Shown here piece after piece: positions 54,576 through 62,151 of a stretch of DNA of 64,000 nucleotides (position 1 is the stretch's first letter; every line of letters starts with the position of its first letter). This DNA is from Myxococcus stipitatus (lineage in GTDB: Bacteria > Myxococcota > Myxococcia > Myxococcales > Myxococcaceae). The position numbers and the translations under genes were made by a program. A model generated the notes under the pieces. That model was not told the origin of the DNA and searched no databases. It saw only the letters and a program-made list of their open reading frames with translations. The stretch lies in NCBI RefSeq assembly GCF_021412625.1, contig NZ_JAKCFI010000009.1:298271-362270 (forward strand), read 5' to 3'.

Positions 54576-55235
54576 CTACGGGGCGGTCCAGATGGCGGCG
54601 ATGCCCTCGTTCACCGAGGCGCCGCCCGCCGTGTCGATGAAGATGGACCGGATGCGCTTGGAGGATTGGAAGCCCACGAACTCGAAGGCATTGGGGTTCG
54701 TGTCGAGCACCGCGTCCTCGAAGACCTCCTGGGTCGCGTCCGTGAAGGTCAGGGTCACCTTGTGCTGGCCCAGGCGGTTCGTGAGCAGCTCCAGGCCCAC
54801 GGACGAGACGGGGCGCAGGAAGGCAATCTCGAAGTCATCCTCGCCATTGGCGAGAATCGTGGGCTTCACGGGCAGGGGATTCGTGTTGTTGTGGTTCCAG
54901 CCGGGCCCGACGAAGCACAGCCACGCATTGGCGCGAGGAGCCAGGACGTTGATGGTGGGCGCGCTGGAGCCCCACGGCAGGTCGATGCCCGGTGGCGTCA
55001 GGACGCAGCTCGACGCCGCCCCCGAGGGATGGTCGGGATACGCGGCGAACGCGTCCGCGGGGAACGGAACCAGGGTGGCCCCGGTGGCCGCCATGAAGTC
55101 CGCCTGCACGGTGAAGACCTGGGCCAGCCCCTGCCCCTGAGTGCCGAGCCCCTCCGATTCTGCGCCCTGCGTCGGGGCACCACACGAAACCAGGACGCCA
55201 CAGCCAAGGACCCACATCGACCCGCGCATGTTCAT
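54576..55235 (-). CDS. Lipoprotein of unknown function
   Basis: 219 residues, lipobox LVSCG near residue 17. The mature protein has beta-rich stretches: ATLVPFPADAFAAYPDHP, then FLRPVSSVGLELL and FEFVGFQSSKRIRSIFIDTAGG. That pattern (LE...VGFQS...I..I.I.) resembles the C-terminal strands of PEP-CTERM-associated or galactose-binding-type domains. AGGAGA precedes the ATG at 55235. Function is not recognised. Confidence 0.75.
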   Translation of the reverse strand: MNMRGSMWVLGCGVLVSCGAPTQGAESEGLGTQGQGLAQVFTVQADFMAATGATLVPFPADAFAAYPDHPSGAASSCVLTPPGIDLPWGSSAPTINVLAPRANAWLCFVGPGWNHNNTNPLPVKPTILANGEDDFEIAFLRPVSSVGLELLTNRLGQHKVTLTFTDATQEVFEDAVLDTNPNAFEFVGFQSSKRIRSIFIDTAGGASVNEGIAAIWTAP

Positions 55236-55438
55236 CGCCGCTTCTCCTCTCCAGGTGTTTAGCCCCCGGAATTCACTGCTCACACTGCGGGAGAAGTCGC
55301 GACGAGACAAGATTTCCGGCTCGGGTGTCCGTTGTCACACGAAGATGATGTTCCAGCGCTCCAAAAGTATCGACCATCCAGTCGGGCGACAGGCCCCCCC
55401 TGAAGTGCCTGTACCCAGGGGATGACCTTCGCGAAGCG

Positions 55439-56932
55439 TCATTCAGCCGTGCGCCGCCAGAAGGCTCCTTCCCGCACGAAGTGCTCTTGGACCCATCGCT
55501 CGCTGGCAGGGGACAGCTGCCATTCCCCACGCCCTTCGAGCACCAGGCCGTCACAGCGCGCGAGCAGCGGGAGGATGGTTCGCTGCGAATGCGCATCCTC
55601 GAAAGCGGCGCCCGCGGAGGCGAAGGTCGCGGGTGAGGTCAATGCATCATTCAGCATGAGCCCGTAAGGGTCGACGAGGACGGGAGTCCCCTCTGGGATT
55701 CCAGGAAGCCGCCCAGCGGCGATGGCCCAAGCCGGCTCGAAGGTACAAAGGGCCGAATCCTTGGGGACGGACGCCCGAAGCTCACTCCCGAGCGCGAGCA
55801 GGAAACGGTCGCGCTGATTCGCCGAGCGGATGGCCGAGGGCAGCGGCGAGAGGACGATGAGCATCACCGTGGCGGCGATGAATGCGAACCGAGTACGTGA
55901 ACGGGTGTCTGCCCAATGCAGCAACACGGAAGCCCCCAACCCCGCGAGGACCGCCATGGTGGGCGCCAGATGGGCGTTGTATTGCGTCCAGTAGCTCTTC
56001 GACGACAAGAAGGTCGCGAGCGTCAGAACCAACGCGGCCGCGAAGAGGCGCTCGGCGACAGCCTCCCTTCGCCGGGTCCTGGAGAGAGCCACGACCAGCC
56101 CCCAGACGCAGAGGACGGAGAGGCCCACGCGTCCATCCCCCAGAATCATGAGGAGCCGGGACCAGGCCCCCAGCTCGCCATCAGGAGGGCGCAGCAGTTG
56201 GAAGCGAAGGAGGCCATCGAACATCGCGGATGGGGCGAGGACGAAGAAGGGGCCCAGCCAAGCCAGGCCCACGGCCGCCGCGACGAGCAGGACCCGCAGC
56301 ACGCGTCTTCCCTGGCCAGCCATGCCGCGAGCCCACACCGCGGCGATGACCCAGGCGCCCGCCGTGAGCTTGATGGCACATGCGGTGGCGAGTAGGACTC
56401 CGGCCAGCAGGTCTCCCTTCCACCGTGAATCCTCCGCGCCTTTCCGCAGCCAGACCCATGCCATGCCAAGGCAGGAGAGATTGAGGAATGCCTCCAGGAA
56501 GGGCCCGCGCTCCGCGGCCGCGGCTTCGGGAAAGACCGCATAGGCGAGTGCCGCCACGACCCCAGCCCTGAGGCCCCATTGCTCCTGGGCAATGCGTCCG
56601 CACAGGAACGTGCTCAGCGCCCCGAGCCCCGGGATGAGCCAGCGAGCCACCGTGAAGGCCAGCGCCGCATCGAAGCCGCGCGCGAGCGCCGCCACCGGCG
56701 CCAGCAACACGGCAATCCCAGGTGGGTGGACGAAGAAGTAGTCGCGGTAGGGCAATACGCCATGGGAAAGAAGTGCGGCGGCGCTGAAATAGACGCCCTC
56801 GTCGTAGTCCACCGGATGCCCCAGGGCGCCGCCCCGATGGAAGAAGCCCGCGATGCGCAACAGCCATGCCCCCGAAGCGATGAGCACCAGGGGCCACCAG
56901 GGCCGGATGGTGGAGGTATTCGCGGAACGCAC
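55439..56932 (-). CDS. Integral membrane glycosyltransferase, PMT/GT39-like
   Basis: 497 residues, about ten to twelve membrane segments. The first loop has the signature of the GT39/GT83 group: GGALGHPVDYDEGVYFSAA (acidic pair DE in DYDEGVY) followed by GVLPYRDYFFVHPPGIAVLLAP. It would add sugar from a lipid carrier to a protein or lipid at the outer face of the membrane. The start is a GTG at 56932, and no strong ribosome site is visible, so it could start later. The C-terminal 90 residues form a soluble domain (FEPAWAIAAGRLPGIPEGTP). Confidence 0.82.
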   Translation of the reverse strand: MRSANTSTIRPWWPLVLIASGAWLLRIAGFFHRGGALGHPVDYDEGVYFSAAALLSHGVLPYRDYFFVHPPGIAVLLAPVAALARGFDAALAFTVARWLIPGLGALSTFLCGRIAQEQWGLRAGVVAALAYAVFPEAAAAERGPFLEAFLNLSCLGMAWVWLRKGAEDSRWKGDLLAGVLLATACAIKLTAGAWVIAAVWARGMAGQGRRVLRVLLVAAAVGLAWLGPFFVLAPSAMFDGLLRFQLLRPPDGELGAWSRLLMILGDGRVGLSVLCVWGLVVALSRTRRREAVAERLFAAALVLTLATFLSSKSYWTQYNAHLAPTMAVLAGLGASVLLHWADTRSRTRFAFIAATVMLIVLSPLPSAIRSANQRDRFLLALGSELRASVPKDSALCTFEPAWAIAAGRLPGIPEGTPVLVDPYGLMLNDALTSPATFASAGAAFEDAHSQRTILPLLARCDGLVLEGRGEWQLSPASERWVQEHFVREGAFWRRTAE

Positions 56933-57090
56933 CTGAGCACGCGTACCAAAGGGGTACCCGGGTGTCGAGAAGAGTCAAGTCAGCTCATGCGGCACGTGCC
57001 GTCAGCCGACTCTCCGACTTGGAACTCCGACAGTCAGAGAGTCCGACCCAATCCCTGACGAAGTCCATGGCTTTCCAACCAGGTCTTCAC

Positions 57091-57130
57091 TGTATCGCAC
57101 CGGATTGTTGAGACACCAGGTTGGTCGTAA
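57091..57130 (+). repeat. Solo copy of an IS3-type end sequence
   Basis: 40 bases that match 57213-57252 at 39 of 40 positions (T instead of C at the fifth base). It begins TGTATCGCACCGGATTG and lies 122 bases before the second copy. It is probably the leftover end of an earlier element insertion or of a partial deletion. Confidence 0.85.
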
Positions 57131-57212
57131 CTCCACTCTGGGGATTCCCTGAGCCAAGGAGCATCATCGGTGCTCCGTTGACGGACCGGTGGATAGAACT
57201 GGGGCTCGACTG

Positions 57213-58178
57213 TGTACCGCACCGGATTGTTGAGACACCAGGTTGGTCGTAATCAGGCCGCCTGTTTCAGCATCAGCTCCCGCCGGGTCTGACTCGGCGA
57301 GAGGAAGTGGTGGCGCTCCAGCAGCCAGTGCTCGTTGTAGCGGTGAGCCCAGTCCAGCAGGGCCTGCCGCAGTTCCTCCACGGTGGAGAAGGAGTGCACC
57401 CAGAGCAGCTGCTCCTTGAGGGTGCGGATGAAGCGCTCGGCGCAGCCGTTGCCCTCGGGGCTGCGGACGAAGGACGGGCTGGACGCGGCGCCCAGGAAGC
57501 GCAGCTCGTTCTGGAAGGCCTCCGAAGTGTACTGGCTGCCGTTGTCGTGGCGGATGCTCAGCCCCGCTGCCACGCCCCGACCGTACGCGCCGAAGCGAGC
57601 CTTGACGCCCTGGCGGATGGGCTCGAGGGCCTCGAAGCGGTTTCCCACCTTGGCCGCGTGGATGCCGACGCACTCGGCGGTGGCGTGGTCCACGGCGATG
57701 AAGACAGTGGCCTGGCCCTCCAGCGTCGTCACGGTGCAGGTCGCATCGGTACCCCACATGACGTCGGGCATGTCGGTGATGAGGGTGCCGTCGTGGTGGC
57801 GAGGGCCCAGCCCCCGGCGGGCACGGCCCGGGGCCAGCAGTCCCGCCTCGCGCATCAGCCGCAGGCAGCGGGCCTTCGAGGTGCGCACGCCATGGGCCCG
57901 CAGCCGGGCCCATACCTTGCGGTGCCCCTCGCCCAGGAACGGCGAGCGGGCCAGCACGCCGCGGATGGCCTCCAGCAGCGCCTCGTCCGTCAATGCCGTC
58001 TTGGGGCCACGCCGGGCCGCCGGAAGGGCCTGGGCCTGACGACGGGCCCGGTGCCGGTACACCGTGGCACGGGGCACGCTCCAGGTGGACGTCACGAGCG
58101 CCAGGCCGTACGGCTTGCCACTGGAAGGCCGAGAGCTGGGCGCTCATCCTCTCAAGAAACCCTGGGGCGGAGGACTGG
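57213..58178 (-). mobile_element. IS3-family element, truncated on the right
   Basis: The left end (57213-57252, TGTACCGCACCGG...) abuts the transposase stop at 57253, as expected for an IS3 terminal repeat. The orfB-type transposase is present, but no orfA and no matching right inverted repeat are found before the 180-bp repeat starting at 58179. The element is therefore a left-end remnant of an IS3 copy. Confidence 0.7.
57253..58095 (-). CDS. IS3-family transposase, orfB type (probably frameshifted at its start)
   Basis: 280 residues from a GTG at 58095. It holds the rve integrase core of IS3 transposases: DVMWGTDATCTV (first Asp), AVDHATAECVG (Asp-like), and SIRHDNGSQYTS with later PEGNGCAERFIRTLKEQ (Glu). 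Upstream, an ATG at 58147 with GAGAGG before it gives MSAQLS, and a one-base insertion near 58130 then separates it from SSGKPYGLALVTSTW, the usual N-terminus. This suggests the original start was 58147 and the gene is now out of frame at the 5' end. orfA is missing. Confidence 0.82.
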   Translation of the reverse strand: MTSTWSVPRATVYRHRARRQAQALPAARRGPKTALTDEALLEAIRGVLARSPFLGEGHRKVWARLRAHGVRTSKARCLRLMREAGLLAPGRARRGLGPRHHDGTLITDMPDVMWGTDATCTVTTLEGQATVFIAVDHATAECVGIHAAKVGNRFEALEPIRQGVKARFGAYGRGVAAGLSIRHDNGSQYTSEAFQNELRFLGAASSPSFVRSPEGNGCAERFIRTLKEQLLWVHSFSTVEELRQALLDWAHRYNEHWLLERHHFLSPSQTRRELMLKQAA

Positions 58179-58358
58179 AAGCCCACGCCCCTGCGGCCTG
58201 CCGCCTGGCTGGGCCTCCTGGTCCGGCATGTGCCCCGAGGGGCGGCACGGCCTCTGCTCCGGCCCGGTGCACAGCTCGCAGCGCACCCGGCCGCAGCTAT
58301 CCTCGGCCCCTCTGCACCAGCCCGCCGCCCTCAACTGGGCTCCTATCCGTCCTATACT
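58179..58358. repeat. 180-bp direct repeat, copy 1
   Basis: It begins AAGCCCACGCCCCTGCGG and ends TCCGTCCTATACT. Copy 2 is at 61333-61512 in the same orientation. The two are equal in length with about eight mismatches. It sits between the IS3 remnant and a truncated DCC gene, and its right edge coincides exactly with the break in that gene. It contains several G/C-rich palindromes (for example GTGCCCCGAGGGGCGGCAC). No protein family was recognised in either strand. Confidence 0.9.
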
Positions 58359-58647
58359 TTCCGAGCAGGCCGCCGCGCTCCTGGCCCCGGTGGGGCGCAT
58401 TCCGGAGATGGATCCGCAGAGCTTCATCCTCGTGGAGGACGGGCGCATCTACGAGCGCTCCACCGCGGCCCTCCGCGTCGTGCGACGGCTGAGCGGCGCC
58501 TGGAAGCTGCTCTACGCCTTCATGCTGGTGCCCAGGCCCCTGCGCGACGTCGTCTACGGACTCATCGCGCGCAACCGCTACCGCCTGTTCGGCAAGGCCG
58601 AGTCCTGCCGCATGCCCACGCCCGAGCTCCGCGCCCGCTTCTTGTGA
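58359..58647 (+). pseudogene. 5'-truncated DCC (DUF393) family protein
   Basis: The frame starting SEQAAALLAPVGRIPEMDPQ, then FILVEDGRIYERSTAALRVV, RRLSGAWKLLYAFMLVPRPL and RDVVYGLIARNRYRLFGK, ends TPELRARFL. These are the conserved C-terminal blocks of the thiol-disulfide oxidoreductase-like DCC family. The N-terminal DGxCxxC part is missing because the gene begins at the edge of the 180-bp repeat. No start codon of its own is evident. Confidence 0.78.
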
Positions 58648-58752
58648 GCACGTGAGGGCAATGGCCTGCATCCAACCCAGCAACTCGGTACATGGCGGCG
58701 ACAACGCGTCGCCGCATGCGAGGGGGGCCGGAGGAGGCCCCCCCCGGCTACG

Positions 58753-59643
58753 TCATTCCCAGCGCCGCCATTCAGCGCCGTCGAATGAGCAGATGTTCTT
58801 CTGTCCAATCGACCAGAGCACGCCCTCCGCATCAGTCAGCTTGTAGAAACTCTTCGGGGCATTGCGGCCGAAATCGACAGCCACCAGCGTCCCTCCCTCG
58901 AGCACATACAACGCGCTCAGGGTCGCCACATAGAGGCGCCCGCTGAACCACCGAATGTCCCAGAGGTCTTCCCCCAGCCCCGTCTTGACGACCTCCCACT
59001 TGTTCCCGCGCCCACGCAACAACGTCCCTGACTGCCCGCCCGCGTAGACCTGTCCATCTCCGGCGCAGCACACCGCGGTCAGGATGACCTGGGCTGGGCT
59101 CGAACACTGCGTCCACGCCCCCTGGTCGCAGTGCCATATCTCCCCGTCCCAGCCGACCGCGTAGAGGTCTTTCGCATCGAAGCCATCGAGCGCCTCGAAC
59201 CCCACGACCTGGTCGCCCTTGGCCTTGGGCGCATGCATGGCGCGCCAGCGCCCTTCCCCTTCGCGTCGGAAGACCTCCCGCCCCATGCCGAAGGCATGGG
59301 CCTGCCCCGCGATGCACGCGCAGCCCCGAAGGTCCGAGGGCTTGGAGATCGTCTCCGAGCCCTCTTTTCCGCCCACGTAGGTGAAGACCTTCCCGTCGCC
59401 GGAGACCACCACCAGCTTCTCGCTCGGCTCCTTCGCGACACACATGCCCGCCACGTTCCAGGGAAGGTCCGCGACGCTGCCGAGCGCGCCCTTGTAGACG
59501 CCTCCAAGCCGCGTGTGTGCGACGGACTTCTTGTGCAGCTTCTTGTCCTGCATCGCCAGATAGACAAGGTCCTTGTACCTCGCCGCTCCGCGGGAAAGCA
59601 GGTGCTCCTTCGACACACCGAGACTCGCCATCTCATGCTCCAT
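58753..59643 (-). CDS. Beta-propeller-like protein of unknown function
   Basis: 296 residues (ATG 59643; a start at 59631 with GGAG upstream is possible). It opens with SLGVSKEHLLSRGAARYKDL, then a series of beta-hairpins: VFTYVGGKEG, AMHAPKAKGDQVVGFEALDG, LYAVGWDGEIWHCDQGAWTQ and VYAGGQSGTLLRGRGNKWEVV. The G-W-D-G-x-I-W and G-x-Q-S-G-x-L-L repeats resemble six- or seven-bladed propellers of the photosystem II assembly/YCF48-like kind. No signal peptide is present, so the protein is probably cytoplasmic. It is intact, in contrast to its decayed neighbours. Confidence 0.72.
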   Translation of the reverse strand: MEHEMASLGVSKEHLLSRGAARYKDLVYLAMQDKKLHKKSVAHTRLGGVYKGALGSVADLPWNVAGMCVAKEPSEKLVVVSGDGKVFTYVGGKEGSETISKPSDLRGCACIAGQAHAFGMGREVFRREGEGRWRAMHAPKAKGDQVVGFEALDGFDAKDLYAVGWDGEIWHCDQGAWTQCSSPAQVILTAVCCAGDGQVYAGGQSGTLLRGRGNKWEVVKTGLGEDLWDIRWFSGRLYVATLSALYVLEGGTLVAVDFGRNAPKSFYKLTDAEGVLWSIGQKNICSFDGAEWRRWE

Positions 59644-59774
59644 GAAGAGGGACTCTCTCCGTTCCGAGACGAGTCCTTCCGTCCACGAGCCCGTGGCTCG
59701 AGGCGTGGGGCCTTCATACCTGATCCCCCACGAGCAACGAGCCCTTCGTGGCATGAGTCAACGGTGCGCCACCG

Positions 59775-60675
59775 CTAACGGTCGATCATGCGTTGTTGGG
59801 CGGGCGAGTACCGGTCACCCATCGGCTCGAGCTTCGAGGCACGCTCCTCGATTTCGCGAAGCTCGCTTGCACTGAGGACGACGTTCACTGCGTCCGCGTT
59901 CTCGCGCATGCGCTCCGGCTTTGTCGTGCCAGGAATCGGGACGATATAAGGCTTCTGGGCGAGCACCCATGCGAGCGCGATCTGGCCGGGCGTGGTGTTC
60001 TTCTCCTGGGCAATCCTCGAGAGAAGCTCCACGAATGCCTGGTTCACTTGAAGGTTCTCAGGCTTGAATCGGGGGAGGGTGCTCCGGAAGTCCGAAGACT
60101 CGAAGGTCGTGGTCGGAGCGAGCCTTCCCGTCAGGAAGCCCTTGCAGCGCGGTCACGGGTTGCACGGAATGCGCGCGACGAATGGTTCGCGCCCCGGCTT
60201 CGGAGAGGCCGGAGTGCTTGACCTTCCCCTCGCGGATGAGGTCCTTCACCGCGCCGGCGACGTCCTCGTTCGGCACGGTCGGGTCGACGCGGTGTTGGTA
60301 GTAGAGGTCGATCGCGTCGACTCTCAGCCGCTTCAGGGACCGCTCGACGGCCTGCTTGATATGGTCCGGGCGGCTGTTGAGCACACTCCACCGCGCTTCT
60401 CCCTCCTGCGCCGGGGCGAACCCGAACTTCGTCGCGATGACGACGCGACCACGGAACGGAGCGAGCGCCTCGCCCACGAGTTCCTCGTTGACGAGCGGGC
60501 CATACACCTCCGCGGTGTCGAAGAAGGTGACGCCCTTCTCGACCGCCGCGCGGAGCAGAGCGATCATCTCCCCCTTGTCCTTCGGAGGCCCGTAGCTCCA
60601 GCTCATCCCCATGCAGCCCAAGCCGATGGCTGAGACCTCGAGTCCTTGTCGTCCAAGCTTACGCGTTTGCATCAT
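59775..60675 (-). pseudogene. Aldo/keto reductase with internal deletion and frameshift
   Basis: The first part (ATG 60675, AGGAGG before it) reads MMQTRKLGRQGLEVSAIGLGC and has FFDTAEVYG (Asp and Tyr of the catalytic tetrad), VIATKFGFAPA (Lys) and LYYQHRVDP (His), up to HSVQPVTALQ. The sense then jumps to another frame, GFLTGRLAPTTTFESSDF, leading to ALAWVLAQKPYIVPIPGTTKP and the end. About 30-35 codons that normally follow ALQ (SEYSLW...SPLGK) are missing, with a net frameshift at about 60140. The barrel is broken, so it is not an active enzyme. Confidence 0.85.
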
Positions 60676-60707
60676 GCTCCTCCTGCTGGTTCGTCTCCTT
60701 CATTCGT

Positions 60708-61025
60708 TCAGGGAGCGGGCGGGAGGGGTTTGGCGCTGAGCTGAATCGGGATGGCCTCCCGCAGCCGACGCGACACTATCATTTCGCTCGTTGCCTCGAG
60801 GTAGTGCTGAAAGTGAGGCGTCGAGCGGTGCAGCTCATAGGCGGCGTCGTTCGCGTAGAGCTCGAGGAACGTGAGCTTCGCCGGGTCCTCCTTTGAGGCC
60901 ACGGCGTAGAGCACGACGACCCCCGGCTCCTTCGCGATGGATTCCGTCATCTAGGGTTGTACGATGGCCAGGTACGTCTCGAGCCGAGCAGGGTCGATGT
61001 CGAGCTCGGCGATGCGTACGGTCAT
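60708..61025 (-). pseudogene. Antibiotic biosynthesis monooxygenase (ABM) protein split by a nonsense codon
   Basis: MTVRIAELDIDPARLETYLAI and TESIAKEPGVVVLYAVASKE together make a usual small ABM/quinol monooxygenase-like protein of about 105 residues, with the core FLELYANDAAYELH and HFQHYLEAT. A TAG at about 60951-60953 interrupts it right before an in-frame ATG, so one base change would restore the frame. A start at 60950 would give only the C-terminal 80 residues. Confidence 0.8.
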
Positions 61026-61157
61026 CGCCCCGCGTGCGGGCGATGCGGGGGCGGGTGGTGCCAGCGCCGCGTCGTACTGCTCGTCCGTGACGTGCTCCAT
61101 CCATTCGACGACCTTCCCGTCGACGCCTTCTTGAATCGCGGTGTGGGTCATCGCCGT
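61026..61157 (-). pseudogene. C-terminal fragment of a cupin-domain protein, run into the ABM gene
   Basis: Minus-strand MTHTAIQEGVDGKVVEWMEH, then VTDEQYDA, matches the last segment of small cupin proteins (VVEWMEHVTDEQY). The reading frame has no stop and continues through AALAPPAPASPARGA into the ABM start. The N-terminal barrel of the cupin is absent; upstream sequence is unrelated to it. Confidence 0.65.
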
Positions 61158-61332
61158 TGTGCTGGTGGCTCCCTCAAGCGGGGGCGGAGCTGGGGCTGGA
61201 GGAGGAGAGCCCGGCCCTGGCTGCGACAGTGGAAGCACCTGGTATTGCCCTCGCGGCCTGCGAAGCTGGCCCCGGCACAGGGTCCACCCCAGAGCGCGTG
61301 GTGTTGAGCCCCAAGCACCCACTGTGACCTGT

Positions 61333-61512
61333 AAGCCCACGCCCCTGCGGCCTGCCGCCTGGCTGGGCCGCTTGGGCCGGCATGTGCCCCGAGGGGCGGC
61401 ACGGCCTCTGCTCCGGCCCGGCGCACAGCCCCCAGGGCACCCGGCCGCAGCTATCCTCGGCCCCTCTTCACCAGCCCGCCGCCCTCAACTGGGCTCCTAT
61501 CCGTCCTATACT
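61333..61512. repeat. 180-bp direct repeat, copy 2
   Basis: Second copy of the element at 58179-58358 (about eight mismatches in 180 bases). It lies between the cupin/ABM remnants and an IS630 transposase fragment. Both copies end TATACT, and the sequences beyond are unrelated. Confidence 0.9.
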
Positions 61513-61514
61513 CG

Positions 61515-61916
61515 CTCTTGCTCGACGTCTGGCCGCCCTCGCTCGCTGGTGACCAGTCCCTTCTTCTTTCGCGAGGCCCCGAAGACGCACCATTATCCGA
61601 CCCAATTTGGGTCGACTCATTGGGCAGCCCTGGTGCTTGCCCATGAGGACGGCGAGCTCGGCGAGCGTCGTGCCCGCATGCTCATCCACCAGGGCCTTCA
61701 CCCGGGGCAATTCGTTGTCGGCGACCCGCTTCGGCATGCCCCGCCATAGGGGGCGCGCGGCTGCACCTGGCCCGTCTCCCGCTTCAATCGCAGCACCCGG
61801 TTTACTGTCGCACGGCCCACACGGGACTCCTCTGCCAACTCTTCGTACGAATTGCCGCTCTCCTCACGAACATCAAGGATGCGTCGACCTAAGTCCTCGG
61901 AAATCGGTCGGGCCAT
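61515..61916 (-). pseudogene. N-terminal remnant of an IS630-family transposase
   Basis: The first frame (ATG 61916) reads MARPISEDLGRRILDVREES, then YEELAEESRVGRATVNRVLR, the helix-turn-helix start of IS630. A shift near 61737 leads to LPRVKALVDEHAGTTLAELA and GCPMSRPKLGRIMVRL, which continues the HTH part. The DDE domain is absent. It breaks off close to the 180-bp repeat. It differs from the complete IS630 at 39464. Confidence 0.8.
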
Positions 61917-62151
61917 CCCCTGAGTAGATCATGCATGGCGGATCGGCTCAACCGAGCTCCGCTGTCAGATTTGACAGGAGGCATCCCACCCTCCTTGGTC
62001 CCTCCGCGCCAGTCCGACACTCTCAACGGAGGCCCTCTCCGTCCTATGCCCATTAAAATTGCAAATCTCATTCCTGGAAATAGAATGAAATCCAGGCAAC
62101 GCAGAATACAAATGTCCCTGGCACCTTTCCAACGGACAGCCCCCACTCATT

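Noticed and set aside
57034..57222. Small minus-strand frame covering the two IS3 end repeats
   Set aside because: It reads through repeat sequence without a ribosome site or protein-like composition.
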